From assembly GCF_004361815.1 (NCBI RefSeq), contig NZ_SNWA01000002.1:2232001-2296000 (forward strand): DNA of 64,000 nt. The letters run 5' to 3'. This document shows, one piece after another, positions 44,793 to 55,020 of this stretch. The notes beneath the pieces were generated by a model, which did not search any database, was not told where the DNA came from, and saw only the letters and a program-made list of their open reading frames with translations. The DNA comes from Paraburkholderia sp. BL10I2N1 (GTDB lineage: Bacteria; Pseudomonadota; Gammaproteobacteria; Burkholderiales; Burkholderiaceae). The position numbers were made by a program, and so were the translations under genes. Position 1 is the first letter of the stretch; each line of letters starts with the position of its first letter.

Positions 44793-46034
44793 ATGTTCGA
44801 CCATAAAAAACTCGACGCTTTGCTGGCGACCTATACGCCGGGACGCCCTCTTGCCCAGGCGTTTTACAAGGACACGGAGCTGTTTGAGGCGGATCTCGCA
44901 CTCATCTGGCAGCGAAAATGGCTGTTTGCCGGCTTGAGCTGCGAGATCAGGCAGGCCGGTGAGTGGTTCACGGTGCAGCTTGGCGAGACGTCGGTTATCG
45001 TCGTGCGGGACCGTGAAGGTGGTGTGCGCGCCTTCTTTAACACCTGCCGTCATCGCGGCTCGCGTATCTGCGCGGGTGAGAAGGGTAAGTCAGGCGCATT
45101 CGCCTGCCCGTACCATCAATGGACCTACGGCCTCGACGGCAAGCTGATGTTCGCGCGTAACATGGGCGACTCGTTTGACCTGTCGGCCTTCTCCTTGAAG
45201 CCGGTTGCGTGCGAAGTCGTAGCGGGCTATGTGTTCATTTGCCTGTCCAGCACGCCCGACGATTTCAGCGGCTTTCGCCGCCGCGTCGAACCGTACCTCG
45301 CGCCGCACGGCATCGAAGATGCAAAGATCGCCTACGAATCCACCATTGTCGAGAAAGGCAACTGGAAACTCGTACTCGAGAATAATCGCGAGTGCTACCA
45401 CTGCAGTGCCAATCATCCGGAATTGCTGCGCACGATTTCCGAGTTCGATGGTCCGACCGATCCACGCTACGGTGGCCAGTTCGCCGCGAAGACCGAGCGC
45501 GACGAAGCGCGCTGGAGGCAGGCCGGCCTGCCCTACGGTCCGGTCGAAGAGGAGCCGGTGTACCGGATGGTGCGAGCCGCGCTGGAGCGGGGCGTGTCTT
45601 TCACCATGACGGGCGAAGCGGCCTGCAGCAAAGTCATGGGAACGCTCCCCGAGCGGGACGTCGGCGCGCTGCGCCTGCTGCGCTTCCCCAATACGTGGAA
45701 TCATGCTTTGGGTGATCACGCGCTGGCATTCCGTCTTCTGCCGCTCGGCCCCCGCGAGACGCAAGTCACGACCAAATGGATCGTGCACAAGGACGCGGTC
45801 GAAGGCGTCGACTACGATCTGGAAACGCTGACCGCGGTATGGAAAGCGACCAACGCCCAGGATCAGCGGCTTGTCGAAACGAATCAGCTCGGCATCAATT
45901 CAATCGGCTACGAGCCAGGGGTCTATTCGGACCAGGTGGAGTCCGGCGTAATGGCATTCGTGGACTGGTACATCGCCGCACTCAGAGAGGGTCTTGCGCA
46001 GATGCCCAGGACAGTGCCGCTCAAGGTGTGTTAA
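44793..46034 (+). CDS. gbcA: Glycine betaine monooxygenase, Rieske oxygenase subunit
   Basis: This 413-residue Rieske non-haem iron oxygenase has the [2Fe-2S] ligands C85, H87, C105 and H108 (CRHRGSRIC and CPYHQW). The mononuclear iron site lies in ENNRECYHCSANHPE (H203, H208) with a later acidic ligand. Start ATG 44793 follows an AGGATGGG stretch. It oxidatively N-demethylates glycine betaine to dimethylglycine, releasing formaldehyde, with electrons from GbcB. The downstream dimethylglycine and sarcosine enzymes favour betaine over stachydrine or carnitine as the substrate. Confidence 0.88.
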   Translation: MFDHKKLDALLATYTPGRPLAQAFYKDTELFEADLALIWQRKWLFAGLSCEIRQAGEWFTVQLGETSVIVVRDREGGVRAFFNTCRHRGSRICAGEKGKSGAFACPYHQWTYGLDGKLMFARNMGDSFDLSAFSLKPVACEVVAGYVFICLSSTPDDFSGFRRRVEPYLAPHGIEDAKIAYESTIVEKGNWKLVLENNRECYHCSANHPELLRTISEFDGPTDPRYGGQFAAKTERDEARWRQAGLPYGPVEEEPVYRMVRAALERGVSFTMTGEAACSKVMGTLPERDVGALRLLRFPNTWNHALGDHALAFRLLPLGPRETQVTTKWIVHKDAVEGVDYDLETLTAVWKATNAQDQRLVETNQLGINSIGYEPGVYSDQVESGVMAFVDWYIAALREGLAQMPRTVPLKVC

Positions 46035-46036
46035 CA

Positions 46037-47095
46037 GTGGCCGCGAAGCACGCAGGCTCTTCACCGTCAACGCGCGATGACGGTTTCTTCCTGGCAGAGT
46101 GCGTAGGAGTGGTCGACGAGTCCGACAATGTAAGGACATTCGAATTCATCGCCGTTGACGGAAGGTCGCTCGACTTTGCAGCGGGGCAGCACATTACGGT
46201 CGAGGCGCCGACCCAGTGCGGCATTCTGTACCGTTGCTATACATTGTCGTCGACGCCCACGCGCGCTGGGCGCTTCGCAATAACGGTTAAAGCTGCGTCT
46301 CATGGTCCGGTGTCGAGGTGGTTGCATCATGAGATCGTGCCAGGCGCTCGCCTTTGGCTCTCCGCACCTTCGGGCGCTTTCATCGCACCTGGAGCAACCG
46401 GAGGTGCGTATTTATTCGTCGCTGGCGGCGTGGGCATTACGCCGCTCCTTTCGATGACAAGGGCGTTGTTTGACGCTCGCGCCGACGTCGACCTTTTCTT
46501 CCTGCAATGTGCGCGCTCACGGGAAGATCTCCTGTTTCGCAACGAACTGGAGGAGATGGCCGCATGCTGGCCGAGCCTGCAACTCAAGCTGATCGTGTCC
46601 CGCGATGCCGCTGCACCACTTCTGGCTGGCCGGCTGGAACGCAGCAAGCTGGCCCAATGGGTTCCCGATATCGCGAAGCGCACCGTTTATTGCTGCGGCC
46701 CCGATGCATTCATGAAGACTGTCTTCGAGGCTGCGGCGAGTCTTGGCGTTGCGGCGCAACGGTATCACCAGGAGAGTTTCGTGCTGCCGCACGCAGCTCG
46801 CGCTACAACGTCCGAAGCTTCAGCGCCGGGCGCGCAGGTCACTGTGACGCTTGCCGCGTCCAGGCTCAAGTGCGTTGCGTCGACGAATGATGTGCTGATA
46901 GACGCAGCGCAATCGGTGGGGGTCGTGATTCCGAGCGCGTGCCGCGCCGGCATGTGTGGCACCTGCAAAACGCGCGTGATCGCGGGCCAGGTCGAGATGG
47001 AGCATAACGGCGGCATTACCGACGAGGAGATAGCTGCGGGATGGGTCCTGACCTGTTGTGCACGCCCGCTAACAGACATAGAACTGGATTGTTAG
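46037..47095 (+). CDS. gbcB: Glycine betaine monooxygenase, reductase subunit
   Basis: GTG 46037, two bases after the gbcA stop, is taken as the start; GTG 46028 is possible. The 352-residue flavin reductase has a flavin site with RCYTLSS (66-72), an NAD pocket beginning LFVAGGVGITPLLSM and ending VYCCGPDAFM, and a C-terminal plant-type [2Fe-2S] ferredoxin with C302, C307, C310 and C340. It passes electrons from NAD(P)H to the Rieske centre of GbcA. Confidence 0.88.
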   Translation: MAAKHAGSSPSTRDDGFFLAECVGVVDESDNVRTFEFIAVDGRSLDFAAGQHITVEAPTQCGILYRCYTLSSTPTRAGRFAITVKAASHGPVSRWLHHEIVPGARLWLSAPSGAFIAPGATGGAYLFVAGGVGITPLLSMTRALFDARADVDLFFLQCARSREDLLFRNELEEMAACWPSLQLKLIVSRDAAAPLLAGRLERSKLAQWVPDIAKRTVYCCGPDAFMKTVFEAAASLGVAAQRYHQESFVLPHAARATTSEASAPGAQVTVTLAASRLKCVASTNDVLIDAAQSVGVVIPSACRAGMCGTCKTRVIAGQVEMEHNGGITDEEIAAGWVLTCCARPLTDIELDC

Positions 47096-47170
47096 GCTGA
47101 CAAGTTAAATTTATGGCTGGTGATCTCATAAAACAATAAGTAGTACGAATGTCATTGCAACGCCACTTTC

Positions 47171-47190
47171 TGCATGCTGAATTGCATGCA
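47171..47190. promoter_or_regulatory. Inverted repeat upstream of the dimethylglycine dehydrogenase gene
   Basis: TGCATGC-N6-GCATGCA is a perfect palindrome. It is followed at once by a second pair, AAACCA-N10-TGGTTT (47189-47210). Both lie in the 240-base gap before the gene at 47338. The TGCATGC core recurs upstream of gbcA, suggesting a common regulator. Confidence 0.45.
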
Positions 47191-47337
47191 AACCATGTTC
47201 TAAATTGGTTTGAGAAAAGAACTAACGCTTCTTAGCATGCGTCTCACACGCGCTGAATCCGTCAGACGCGAGATGATGGACGAGATGCCGGTTCTTGTCG
47301 CTTTTCGATATACGCACACACGAATGGAAGGGAATTC

Positions 47338-49755
47338 ATGAAGACTCATTGTCAGGTGGCGATTATCGGCGGAGGCGTGGTTGGCGCCTCGGTGCTGTAC
47401 CACTTAACGAAATTCGGCTGGACCGACGTCGTGATGCTTGAGCGCAAGGTTCTCACCGCCGGATCGACGTGGCATGCGGCCGCGGGCTTCCATGCGTTTA
47501 ACGGCGATCCCAATGTCGTCAGGTTGCAGAGTTACACAATCTCGCTCTACAAGGAAATCGAGGAAGAGGGCGATCAGAATGTCGGCCTGCATGTGCCTGG
47601 CGGCATCACCATGGCGGCAACACCTGAGCGCTGGGAGTTTCTGCGCACCGAGTGGTCACGGCACCGCTTCATGGGTCTCGACACCGAGTTGATCACGCCA
47701 TCGGAAATCAAGGCAATGTGTCCGCTCGTCGACGTGAGCGAGGTCAAGGGAGGTCTGTGGGCGCCGAACGAAGGCCACCTGGATCCTTACGGATGTACGC
47801 AAGCCTATGCGCGCGCCGCGCGCAGACGCGGCGCGGAGATTTATCAGCATACCCGGGTAGAAGCGCTTGAACCGCGCGCGGACGGCAGTTGGACGGTCAT
47901 TACCGATCAGGGGGTGATTCACGCCGAGCACGTGGTCAACGCAGCGGGACTCTGGGCGCGGGAAGTCGGAGCAATGGCGGGCGTGAAGCTGCCGCTCATT
48001 CCGATGGAGCATCACTATCTCATCACAGAAGACATTCCGGAGCTCGTCTCGCTCGGACGGGAGATTCCGGTGATGGTCGACCTCGACGGCGAGATTTACA
48101 TGCGTCAGGAACACCACGGTGTTCTGTTCGGCGTCTACGAAAAGCGCTCGACGCCATGGTCCCTAGACGGGACTCCGTGGGAATACGGCGAGACCGACCT
48201 GTTGCCGCCGCGGCTCGAGCGTATAGAAGAAGAACTGATGCGCGGCTTCGAACGTTTTCCGAGCGTAGGTAACGCCGGTATCAAACGCGTCGTCAATGGG
48301 CCCTTCACATTCACGCCGGATGGCAATCCGCTCGTCGGCCCCGTACGCAGTTTGCGCAACTACTGGACGGCTTGTGGTTGCATGGCAGGCTTCAGTCAAG
48401 GCGGCGGCGTCGGCCTTGCACTGGCGCAGTGGATGATCGAGGGCGAACCACAAGACAACGTGTTCGCCATGGACGTGGCGCGTTTTCCTGACCTCACACA
48501 GAACTACGTCGCGGCAAAAGCGCGGGAATTTTATGAGCACCGGTTCTATCTTGCGCGTCCGAATGAGCAGTGGCCCGCGGGCCGCCCACTCAAGACCACG
48601 CCGCTATACGACCTGCAGGAACGGGCGAATGCCATATTCGGTGTCAACTACGGACTTGAAACGCCGATGTGGTTTGCGCCGGCCGGCCAGCCCGCCCATG
48701 AAACGCCTACCTTTCGCCGGTCGAACGCCTTCGACACCGTAGCAGCAGAATGCCACGCCATTCGTGAACAGGTGGGATTGTTCGACGCAAGCGGCTACGC
48801 GAAGTACGAAATCAGCGGACCTGGCGCCGAACAGTGGCTCGACCGATTGTTCGCCAGCCGTCTGCCCGAAATCGGCCGTGCCCGGCTTGCACCGCTCCTT
48901 TCGCCGTCGGGCCGTCTCAAGGGCGATCTGACGATTCTGCGGCTCGCGGCGCAGCGATTCCTCGTGACAGGATCCGGCTACCTGCAGGAGTGGCATCTGC
49001 GCTGGTTCGAGGATCATCTGCCGGCAGACGGGAGCGTGCGCATCGACAACCGCAGCGAGTCGCTGGCGATGCTCGCGATCGCCGGTCCAAATGCCAAGGC
49101 GCTGGTTGGCGAAGTCTTCGGCAACGCGGCAATTGCCGCGACCCAACGCTTCATGTCGGTCGCCCGGATCGATGCCGGCTTCGCCCCGGCGTGGATCGCA
49201 CGCCTGTCGCTGACCGGTGAACAGGGCTACGAGATCTACGTCGAGAACCACTATCTGCGTAGCGTCTACCAGCAGTTGCTGGCGGCGGGCGGCGAGTTCG
49301 GGCTGCGTCAGTACGGCGTGTGGGCGTTGCTGTCGACGCGCCTCGAAAAAGGTTTCGGCATCTGGTCACGTGAATTTGGTCCTGAGTACACGCCGGCCAT
49401 GGCGGATCTCGAACGCTTCATCGTCTTCGACAAGGGCGATTTTATCGGACGCGAGGCGGTGCTGGCGCAACGCGGCGTGACGCCCGTACACCGGCTCGCG
49501 ACATTCGAAATTGATGCGTTTGACGCAGACGCCAGCGGCTTCGAACCGGTCTGGGTGGGTGACGCGGCGGCGGGCTATACCACGTCCGGTGGCTATGGTC
49601 ACACGACTGGCAAGAGTCTCGCAATGGGTTACGTCAAGAGCGAATACCTTGGCGATGCGAGCACGTTCGAGATCCAGATTCTTGGCGAGCGCCGGCCCGC
49701 AAGGATACTCGCAGCGCCAGCATACGATCCGGATGGCGCGCGCATGCGCGGGTAG
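47338..49755 (+). CDS. Dimethylglycine dehydrogenase (FAD and folate domains)
   Basis: This 805-residue protein has an N-terminal DAO-type FAD domain with GGGVVG (11-16) and the STWHAAAG motif, whose H46 is the usual covalent FAD attachment site. An FAO_M middle domain follows at about 365-420. The C-terminal half is a GcvT-like tetrahydrofolate domain (ISGPGAEQWLDRLFAS and LARLSLTGEQGYEIYV-type sequence). It would demethylate dimethylglycine to sarcosine, sending electrons to the ETF encoded next and the carbon to THF. AAGGGAATTC precedes the ATG. It is a single-subunit DMGDH, in contrast to the DgcAB pair of Pseudomonas. Confidence 0.85.
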   Translation: MKTHCQVAIIGGGVVGASVLYHLTKFGWTDVVMLERKVLTAGSTWHAAAGFHAFNGDPNVVRLQSYTISLYKEIEEEGDQNVGLHVPGGITMAATPERWEFLRTEWSRHRFMGLDTELITPSEIKAMCPLVDVSEVKGGLWAPNEGHLDPYGCTQAYARAARRRGAEIYQHTRVEALEPRADGSWTVITDQGVIHAEHVVNAAGLWAREVGAMAGVKLPLIPMEHHYLITEDIPELVSLGREIPVMVDLDGEIYMRQEHHGVLFGVYEKRSTPWSLDGTPWEYGETDLLPPRLERIEEELMRGFERFPSVGNAGIKRVVNGPFTFTPDGNPLVGPVRSLRNYWTACGCMAGFSQGGGVGLALAQWMIEGEPQDNVFAMDVARFPDLTQNYVAAKAREFYEHRFYLARPNEQWPAGRPLKTTPLYDLQERANAIFGVNYGLETPMWFAPAGQPAHETPTFRRSNAFDTVAAECHAIREQVGLFDASGYAKYEISGPGAEQWLDRLFASRLPEIGRARLAPLLSPSGRLKGDLTILRLAAQRFLVTGSGYLQEWHLRWFEDHLPADGSVRIDNRSESLAMLAIAGPNAKALVGEVFGNAAIAATQRFMSVARIDAGFAPAWIARLSLTGEQGYEIYVENHYLRSVYQQLLAAGGEFGLRQYGVWALLSTRLEKGFGIWSREFGPEYTPAMADLERFIVFDKGDFIGREAVLAQRGVTPVHRLATFEIDAFDADASGFEPVWVGDAAAGYTTSGGYGHTTGKSLAMGYVKSEYLGDASTFEIQILGERRPARILAAPAYDPDGARMRG

Positions 49756-49816
49756 TACGACGGCATGCTCAGATGCCCGCGGTGGGCACAACGATCATTG
49801 AACGAACAAGGTGACT

Positions 49817-50566
49817 ATGAAAATCGTGGTGGCAGTCAAGCGCGTTATCGATTCAAACGTGAAGCCGCGGGTGCGCGCGGACCAGACCGGAGTCGATATG
49901 ACGAACGTGAAGATGTCGATGAATCCGTTCGACGAAATCGCTGTTGAGGAAGCCGTGCGCCTGAAGGAAGCGGGTGTCGCGGCCGAAGTGATCGCCGTGT
50001 CCGCCGGTGTTGCTCAGGCGCAGGAAACACTGCGCACGGCGCTGGCGATCGGCGCGGACCGGGCGATCCTGATCGAGTCGAATGAAGATCTTCAGCCGCT
50101 CGCGGTAGCCAGACTGCTGCATGCGGTCGTCGAGCGTGAAGAGCCGCAACTCGTGATTCTCGGCAAGCAGGCGATCGACGACGACTCCAACCAGACCGGT
50201 CAGATGCTGGCTGCACTGACAGGCTGGCCGCAGGCCACGTTCGCTGCGAAGTTGGATTTATTGGAGGGGGCCGCGCTCGTTTGCCGTGAAGTGGACGGCG
50301 GCACCGAGACGGTGTCGCTCAATTTGCCCGCCGTCATTACGACGGATCTGCGCCTGAACGAACCGCGCTACGTGACCTTGCCGAGCATCATGAAGGCGAA
50401 GAAAAAGCCGCTGCAGACACTGACGCCCGGCCAGCTCGGCGTGGACGTGGCGCCCCGGGTGAAAACGCTGAAGGTCGTGGAGCCGCCGAGGCGTTCCGCC
50501 GGCGTCAGAGTGCCGGACGTGCAGACTTTGCTCGACAAGCTGAAGACTGAAGCCAGAGTGATTTGA
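49817..50566 (+). CDS. etfB: Electron transfer flavoprotein beta subunit
   Basis: This 249-residue protein starts at ATG 49817 with AAGG five bases before. It shows [18 protein letters not shown], the hallmark region [36 protein letters not shown] and the signature [17 protein letters not shown] [17 protein letters not shown]. It forms a heterodimer with EtfA. Its position straight after the dehydrogenase suggests a dedicated electron acceptor. Confidence 0.92.
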   Translation: MKIVVAVKRVIDSNVKPRVRADQTGVDMTNVKMSMNPFDEIAVEEAVRLKEAGVAAEVIAVSAGVAQAQETLRTALAIGADRAILIESNEDLQPLAVARLLHAVVEREEPQLVILGKQAIDDDSNQTGQMLAALTGWPQATFAAKLDLLEGAALVCREVDGGTETVSLNLPAVITTDLRLNEPRYVTLPSIMKAKKKPLQTLTPGQLGVDVAPRVKTLKVVEPPRRSAGVRVPDVQTLLDKLKTEARVI

Positions 50567-50587
50567 ACGGGGCGAGGAGACAACGAC

Positions 50588-51544
50588 ATGACGATTCTGG
50601 TTATCGCCGAACACGACGGCGGCACGATCAAAACTTCGACGCTCAATGCGGTGACGGCGGCGGCGGTGATCGCCACTTTCACCGGCCAGCCGATTCATTT
50701 GCTTGTGACGGGATATAACGCCCAGGCTGCGGCTGACGCCGCGTCGCGGATCGCCGGTGTGAGCCGCGTATTGCTGGCCGACGCGCAGCAACTGGAGCCG
50801 GGGTTGGCGGAGAATCTGGAGGCGACGGCACTGGCGCTGCTGCGTCGCGAGAGCGGGATTTACGCGCATGTGCTGGTTGCCGCCACCGCCTATGGCAAGA
50901 ACGTCGCGCCGCGCCTCGCCGCCAAGCTCGACGTCGCGCAGATCAGCGACATCATCGCGATCGCGGGAGCCGATACGTTCGACCGGCCGATCTATGCTGG
51001 CAACGCTATCGCCACCGTGCAATCGTGCGATCTGATCAAGGTCGTCACCGTGCGGACCACTGCATTCGATCCCGCCGCCGCCGAAGGCGGCAGCGCGACG
51101 GTGGAAAGAATCGAAGCGGCACGCGATACCGGCATCTCACGGTTGGTCAGCCGCGAGCTGACCAAGCCAGACCGGCCTGAGTTGACGTCGGCGGCTATCG
51201 TCGTGTCCGGCGGCCGGGGACTCGCCAGCGCGGAGAACTACACGAAAGTGCTCACGCCGTTGGCGGACAAGCTCAATGCCGCACTCGGCGCTTCTCGCGC
51301 CGCGGTGGACGCAGGGTTTGTACCAAATGACTATCAGGTCGGTCAGACTGGCAAGATTGTCGCGCCGCAACTCTATGTGGCCGTGGGCATTTCTGGCGCG
51401 ATCCAGCATCTCGCGGGGATGAAAGATGCCAAGGTCATTGTCGCGATCAACAAAGACCCGGAGGCGCCGATTTTCGGCATCGCGGATTACGCCCTCGAAG
51501 CTGATCTGTTCGTCGCGGTGCCTGATATGACAGCCGCGTTATAA
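50588..51544 (+). CDS. etfA: Electron transfer flavoprotein alpha subunit
   Basis: This 318-residue protein has an N-terminal domain ([20 protein letters not shown]) and a C-terminal FAD-binding domain with [31 protein letters not shown] and [18 protein letters not shown]. All FAD-contact segments are present. It pairs with EtfB, to carry electrons from dimethylglycine dehydrogenase to the quinone pool. Confidence 0.92.
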   Translation: MTILVIAEHDGGTIKTSTLNAVTAAAVIATFTGQPIHLLVTGYNAQAAADAASRIAGVSRVLLADAQQLEPGLAENLEATALALLRRESGIYAHVLVAATAYGKNVAPRLAAKLDVAQISDIIAIAGADTFDRPIYAGNAIATVQSCDLIKVVTVRTTAFDPAAAEGGSATVERIEAARDTGISRLVSRELTKPDRPELTSAAIVVSGGRGLASAENYTKVLTPLADKLNAALGASRAAVDAGFVPNDYQVGQTGKIVAPQLYVAVGISGAIQHLAGMKDAKVIVAINKDPEAPIFGIADYALEADLFVAVPDMTAAL

Positions 51545-51581
51545 CAACCACTCGTAGTTCGCAAAAGTAACGGAGAAAAGC

Positions 51582-52628
51582 ATGTTCAAATGTATTGTAA
51601 GACGTATAGGCGCTGGACTGCTGTTGTGCGCGGCCGCCTTGGCGCAGTATGCCCATGCCGCGCCGGCCGATTCGGCCTGGTGCGCATCCGGCAAACCGGT
51701 GAAGTTCGCTGAAATGGGCTGGGACAGCGCCAGATTCATGACTGAAGTGATCCGTTACGTGCTCGAGAAGGGGTACGGCTGCAAGACCGATCAGACACCC
51801 GGCACCAACGCCATTGCCCTGCAAGGCGTGGTGATGAACGACCTGAACGTGATGGTCGAATACTGGTCCGGCCGCACGCCTGCATACGAAAGCGCGGCGC
51901 GTGAGGGCAAGGTCAGGATTCTCGGCTCGCTGATCTCCGGTGGCAGCGTGGAGGGCTATTACGTGCCGGAATACGTCATCAAGGGTGATCCCGCACGCGG
52001 TATCAAGCCGCTCGCGGCGGAGTTGCGCAGCATTACGGATCTGCCGAAATACAAGGAAGTATTCGCCGACGAGGAATCGCCGTCGAAAGGGCGGCTTTAT
52101 AACTGCCCGATCGGCTGGCAATGCGAGTCCGACACTGCGCAGAAAATGAAAGCCTACAAGCTTGACGACGCGTTCACCGACTTTCATCCTGGTTCCGGGC
52201 CGGCGCTCGATTCGGCCATCGAATCGGCGTACGCGCGAGGCAAGCCAATCCTGTTCTACTACTGGGAACCGTCGACGATCCTTGGCCGTTTCAAGGCCGT
52301 CCGCCTCGCGGAGCCCGCGTTCAACGAAGCATGCTGGAAAACCATCAACGGCAGCAAGGATGCGAATCCGTGCGGATCGGCCTCGCCACCGACCACGCTG
52401 CGCATTGTCGTGTCGAACGCGCTATATGCCGCCGATCCGCAAATCGTCGGACTGTTCGAGAAGGTGCAGTTCCCGATGGAGTCGATCAATGCGGTTCTTG
52501 CACGCATGGCAAGCGAAAAAACTCCGCCGCGACAGGCCGCGATCGACTTCCTGAAGGCCAACCCCGATATGCTGTCGCACTGGGTTCCGGCCGATGTGTC
52601 GAGCAAGGTCCGCAGCAGTCTGCAGTGA
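51582..52628 (+). CDS. Glycine betaine/choline-type ABC transporter substrate-binding protein
   Basis: This 348-residue OpuAC-type binding protein has a signal peptide ending YAHAA (about residue 27). The mature start is KPVKFAEMGWDSARFMTEVI. It has aromatic-rich ligand segments (MVEYWSGRTPAYE, LYNCPIGWQCESD, ILFYYWEPSTILG). It is the first gene of an ABC set with the permease and ATPase that follow. Betaine is the expected cargo from the catabolic neighbours; carnitine or choline remain possible. Confidence 0.85.
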   Translation: MFKCIVRRIGAGLLLCAAALAQYAHAAPADSAWCASGKPVKFAEMGWDSARFMTEVIRYVLEKGYGCKTDQTPGTNAIALQGVVMNDLNVMVEYWSGRTPAYESAAREGKVRILGSLISGGSVEGYYVPEYVIKGDPARGIKPLAAELRSITDLPKYKEVFADEESPSKGRLYNCPIGWQCESDTAQKMKAYKLDDAFTDFHPGSGPALDSAIESAYARGKPILFYYWEPSTILGRFKAVRLAEPAFNEACWKTINGSKDANPCGSASPPTTLRIVVSNALYAADPQIVGLFEKVQFPMESINAVLARMASEKTPPRQAAIDFLKANPDMLSHWVPADVSSKVRSSLQ

Positions 52629-52737
52629 CATTGCGCGTGGGGCGCGCCGGGGACGGCGATGCTCTTTCATCTATCGCATCGGGTGAACGCCGGCGCCGCA
52701 ATGCTGCGCCGGCACGACTCAAAGTACAGGTGCCGTT

Positions 52738-53592
52738 GTGAACGGAATATTCTTGCAACTCGATCTGGGCGACCCGATCAACCGCTTCTTCATGGGGCTC
52801 GTGGCGCAATACGGCGATCTGTTCCACAGCTTCAGCGCGCTCCTGCTGAGCTACGCGCTCAATCCCGTCGAGGCGGTGCTGAAGGGAGCGCCGCCGCTTG
52901 TCGTGATCGGCGCGATAGGCGCGATCACGTGGCTCGGTTCACGCAAAATCGCACTCACGGTGCTGCTCGCGGCGATGACCTACCTGATAGGCTGCCTCGG
53001 GCTATGGGACAAGCTGATGCAGACCTGCGCGATCATGCTTACCGCGATGATCCTGACGGTGCTGATCGGCCTCCCGCTCGGAATCGCGATCTCGCGTAGC
53101 CGCTGGTTGGCGCGGGTGTTCAATCCGATCCTCGACATGATGCAAACACTGCCTTCGTTCGTGTATCTGATTCCGGTCGTCATGCTGTTCGGCCTCGGCC
53201 GCGTGCCGGCGATCTTTGCTACGATGATTTACGCGTTGCCGCCCCTGGTCCGGCTGACCGATCTTGGCTTGCGGCAGGTGCCCGGCGACGTGCTCGAGGC
53301 CGCGAGGGCCTTCGGCGCAACCCCACGCCAGCAACTGCTCGCGGTGGAACTGCCGCTTGCCTTGCCTTCCATCATGGCGGGCGTCAATCAGGCCGTGATG
53401 ATGTCGCTGGCGATGGTCGTCATTGCGTCGATGATCGGCGCGCGCGGACTCGGAGAGGACGTGCTGGCGGGCATCAACAATCTGGACATGGGACAGGGTG
53501 TAGTCGGCGGCGTTGCGATCGTGATTCTGGCGATCGTTTTCGATCGCATCACCCAGTCGTTCGGCATCAGCAAGCGCGCGCGGCGCGGTTAA
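52738..53592 (+). CDS. proW: Glycine betaine-type ABC transporter permease (ProW-like)
   Basis: This 284-residue protein is read from GTG 52738. It has about six membrane segments and the permease EAA motif LEAARAFGATPRQQLLAVELPL. The core also shows MQTLPSFVYLIPVVMLFG and QAVMMSLAMVVIASMIGARG. It lies between the binding protein and the ATPase (14 bases to the next gene). Confidence 0.9.
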   Translation: MNGIFLQLDLGDPINRFFMGLVAQYGDLFHSFSALLLSYALNPVEAVLKGAPPLVVIGAIGAITWLGSRKIALTVLLAAMTYLIGCLGLWDKLMQTCAIMLTAMILTVLIGLPLGIAISRSRWLARVFNPILDMMQTLPSFVYLIPVVMLFGLGRVPAIFATMIYALPPLVRLTDLGLRQVPGDVLEAARAFGATPRQQLLAVELPLALPSIMAGVNQAVMMSLAMVVIASMIGARGLGEDVLAGINNLDMGQGVVGGVAIVILAIVFDRITQSFGISKRARRG

Positions 53593-53606
53593 AGTGAGAG
53601 TCTTCG

Positions 53607-54548
53607 ATGAATATTTCTTCACTGCGCAACATTGTGGGTAGCCTTGAATCTGGTAAGGCGCCGCTGAAGAGCACGGTGCCGTCGGCCATGGAAACTACAC
53701 ACGCGGCAGGACTCGCCGCTGCGCGAGAAACTACGGCTCTGCTCGAACTGCGCGGGCTTTACAAGGTGTTCGGACCACATTCGCGGCAGATCCGCGAAGC
53801 ACTGGAACAAGCCCGGGCAGGTATATCCAAGGAACAGATTCTTTCTGCAACCGGCTGCAACGTGGCAGTGCGCGATGTGTCGCTGTCAGTGTATCCGGGT
53901 GAGATCTTCGTCATCATGGGGCTCTCGGGTTCCGGCAAGTCGACACTTGTGCGGCACTTTAACCGTCTGGTCGAGCCGACTGCAGGACAATTGCTGTTTC
54001 GCGGCACCGATGTACTGAAGCTCAATTCACGGCAGTTGCGCGAAATGCGGCGCTTCCACATTGGCATGGTCTTTCAGAGCTTTGCGCTGCTGCCGCATAA
54101 GACCGTGCTGGAGAACGTGACCTTCGGGCGCTGGATTCGTGGCGATGACGCGGCGGCGTCGCGCGAGGCGGCGCGCACATGGATCAATGGCCGGCTCGGT
54201 TTGCAGGGCTACGACGATCGCTACCCTGACGAGCTTTCGGGTGGCATGCGTCAACGTGTCGGATTGGCCCGCGCGCTTGTTGCCGAACCTGACGTGCTAT
54301 TGATGGATGAAGCCTTCAGCGCGCTCGATCCGCTGATTCGCGCGGAAATGCAGGACATTCTGCTCGAAATGCAGGCCGATCTGCGGCGCACGATTGTCTT
54401 CATCACGCACGATCTGGACGAAGCGATGAAGATCGGCTCGCGTATCGCCATCATGAAGGACGGCGAAGTCATTCAGGTCGGCACACCCGAGCAGATTCGC
54501 ACGAATCCGGCGAACGATTACGTACGGCGCTTTGTCGATGCCCGCTGA
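53607..54548 (+). CDS. proV: Glycine betaine-type ABC transporter ATP-binding protein (ProV-like)
   Basis: This 313-residue ATPase has a long N-terminal extension. It then carries Walker [10 protein letters not shown], a Q-loop in [18 protein letters not shown], the signature [16 protein letters not shown], Walker [15 protein letters not shown] and the switch His in [11 protein letters not shown]. The extension [19 protein letters not shown] is typical of ProV. It lacks the C-terminal CBS domains of osmosensing ProV/OpuA, which fits nutrient uptake more than osmoregulation (inference). The stop overlaps the next start (TGATG). Confidence 0.9.
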   Translation: MNISSLRNIVGSLESGKAPLKSTVPSAMETTHAAGLAAARETTALLELRGLYKVFGPHSRQIREALEQARAGISKEQILSATGCNVAVRDVSLSVYPGEIFVIMGLSGSGKSTLVRHFNRLVEPTAGQLLFRGTDVLKLNSRQLREMRRFHIGMVFQSFALLPHKTVLENVTFGRWIRGDDAAASREAARTWINGRLGLQGYDDRYPDELSGGMRQRVGLARALVAEPDVLLMDEAFSALDPLIRAEMQDILLEMQADLRRTIVFITHDLDEAMKIGSRIAIMKDGEVIQVGTPEQIRTNPANDYVRRFVDAR

Positions 54549-54949
54549 TGCCCGGCTCGTTTCTACGCGAATATGCCGCTGATGCGTTCGATGCACCGTT
54601 GAACGCCACGCTGCTGTGCGAATGCCGGCACGTATTCGTGCGGGGCTGGCGCCCGGGTCCGGAAGCGGCAGCACCGCGTGTGGACGTCAGTTTGTATGTT
54701 CCGCTCGCGGATTCCCCGTCGACATTCGACGATCTCGCGGATGTGGTCGATTACGAAGCTGTGTATCACATCCTGCAGTTGCATCCCTTCGTAGCTGCAC
54801 AGGAATACAGCCGTGCAGTCGCGGCGGACCTGATGAACATTCCCAAGATCGCCGCCGTGCGGATCGCAATACGCTTGCGTTTCGTGATTCTGGTCGACGG
54901 CTATTTTCTACGTGACACAGATTCAGCGCTTGCGATAGCCGTGCCTTGA
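54548..54949 (+). CDS. Dihydroneopterin aldolase-like (FolB-type) protein
   Basis: This 133-residue protein has the tetrahydrobiopterin-synthase fold pattern of FolB: VDVSLYVPLADSPSTFDDLA, VVDYEAVYHILQLHPF and VRIAIRLRF. Its start overlaps the proV stop by one base, so the two are translationally coupled. Pairing with a folate-using demethylation pathway suggests supply or recycling of folate, but the catalytic residues were not verified and a different pterin-related role is possible. Confidence 0.65.
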   Translation: MPGSFLREYAADAFDAPLNATLLCECRHVFVRGWRPGPEAAAPRVDVSLYVPLADSPSTFDDLADVVDYEAVYHILQLHPFVAAQEYSRAVAADLMNIPKIAAVRIAIRLRFVILVDGYFLRDTDSALAIAVP

Positions 54950-55020
54950 CACGGGCAAGTGGCGGAGCGGGTCTACGAGACCAGGCGCCGCCGGCCACGG
55001 CGTCACTTGAATGTATGGTT

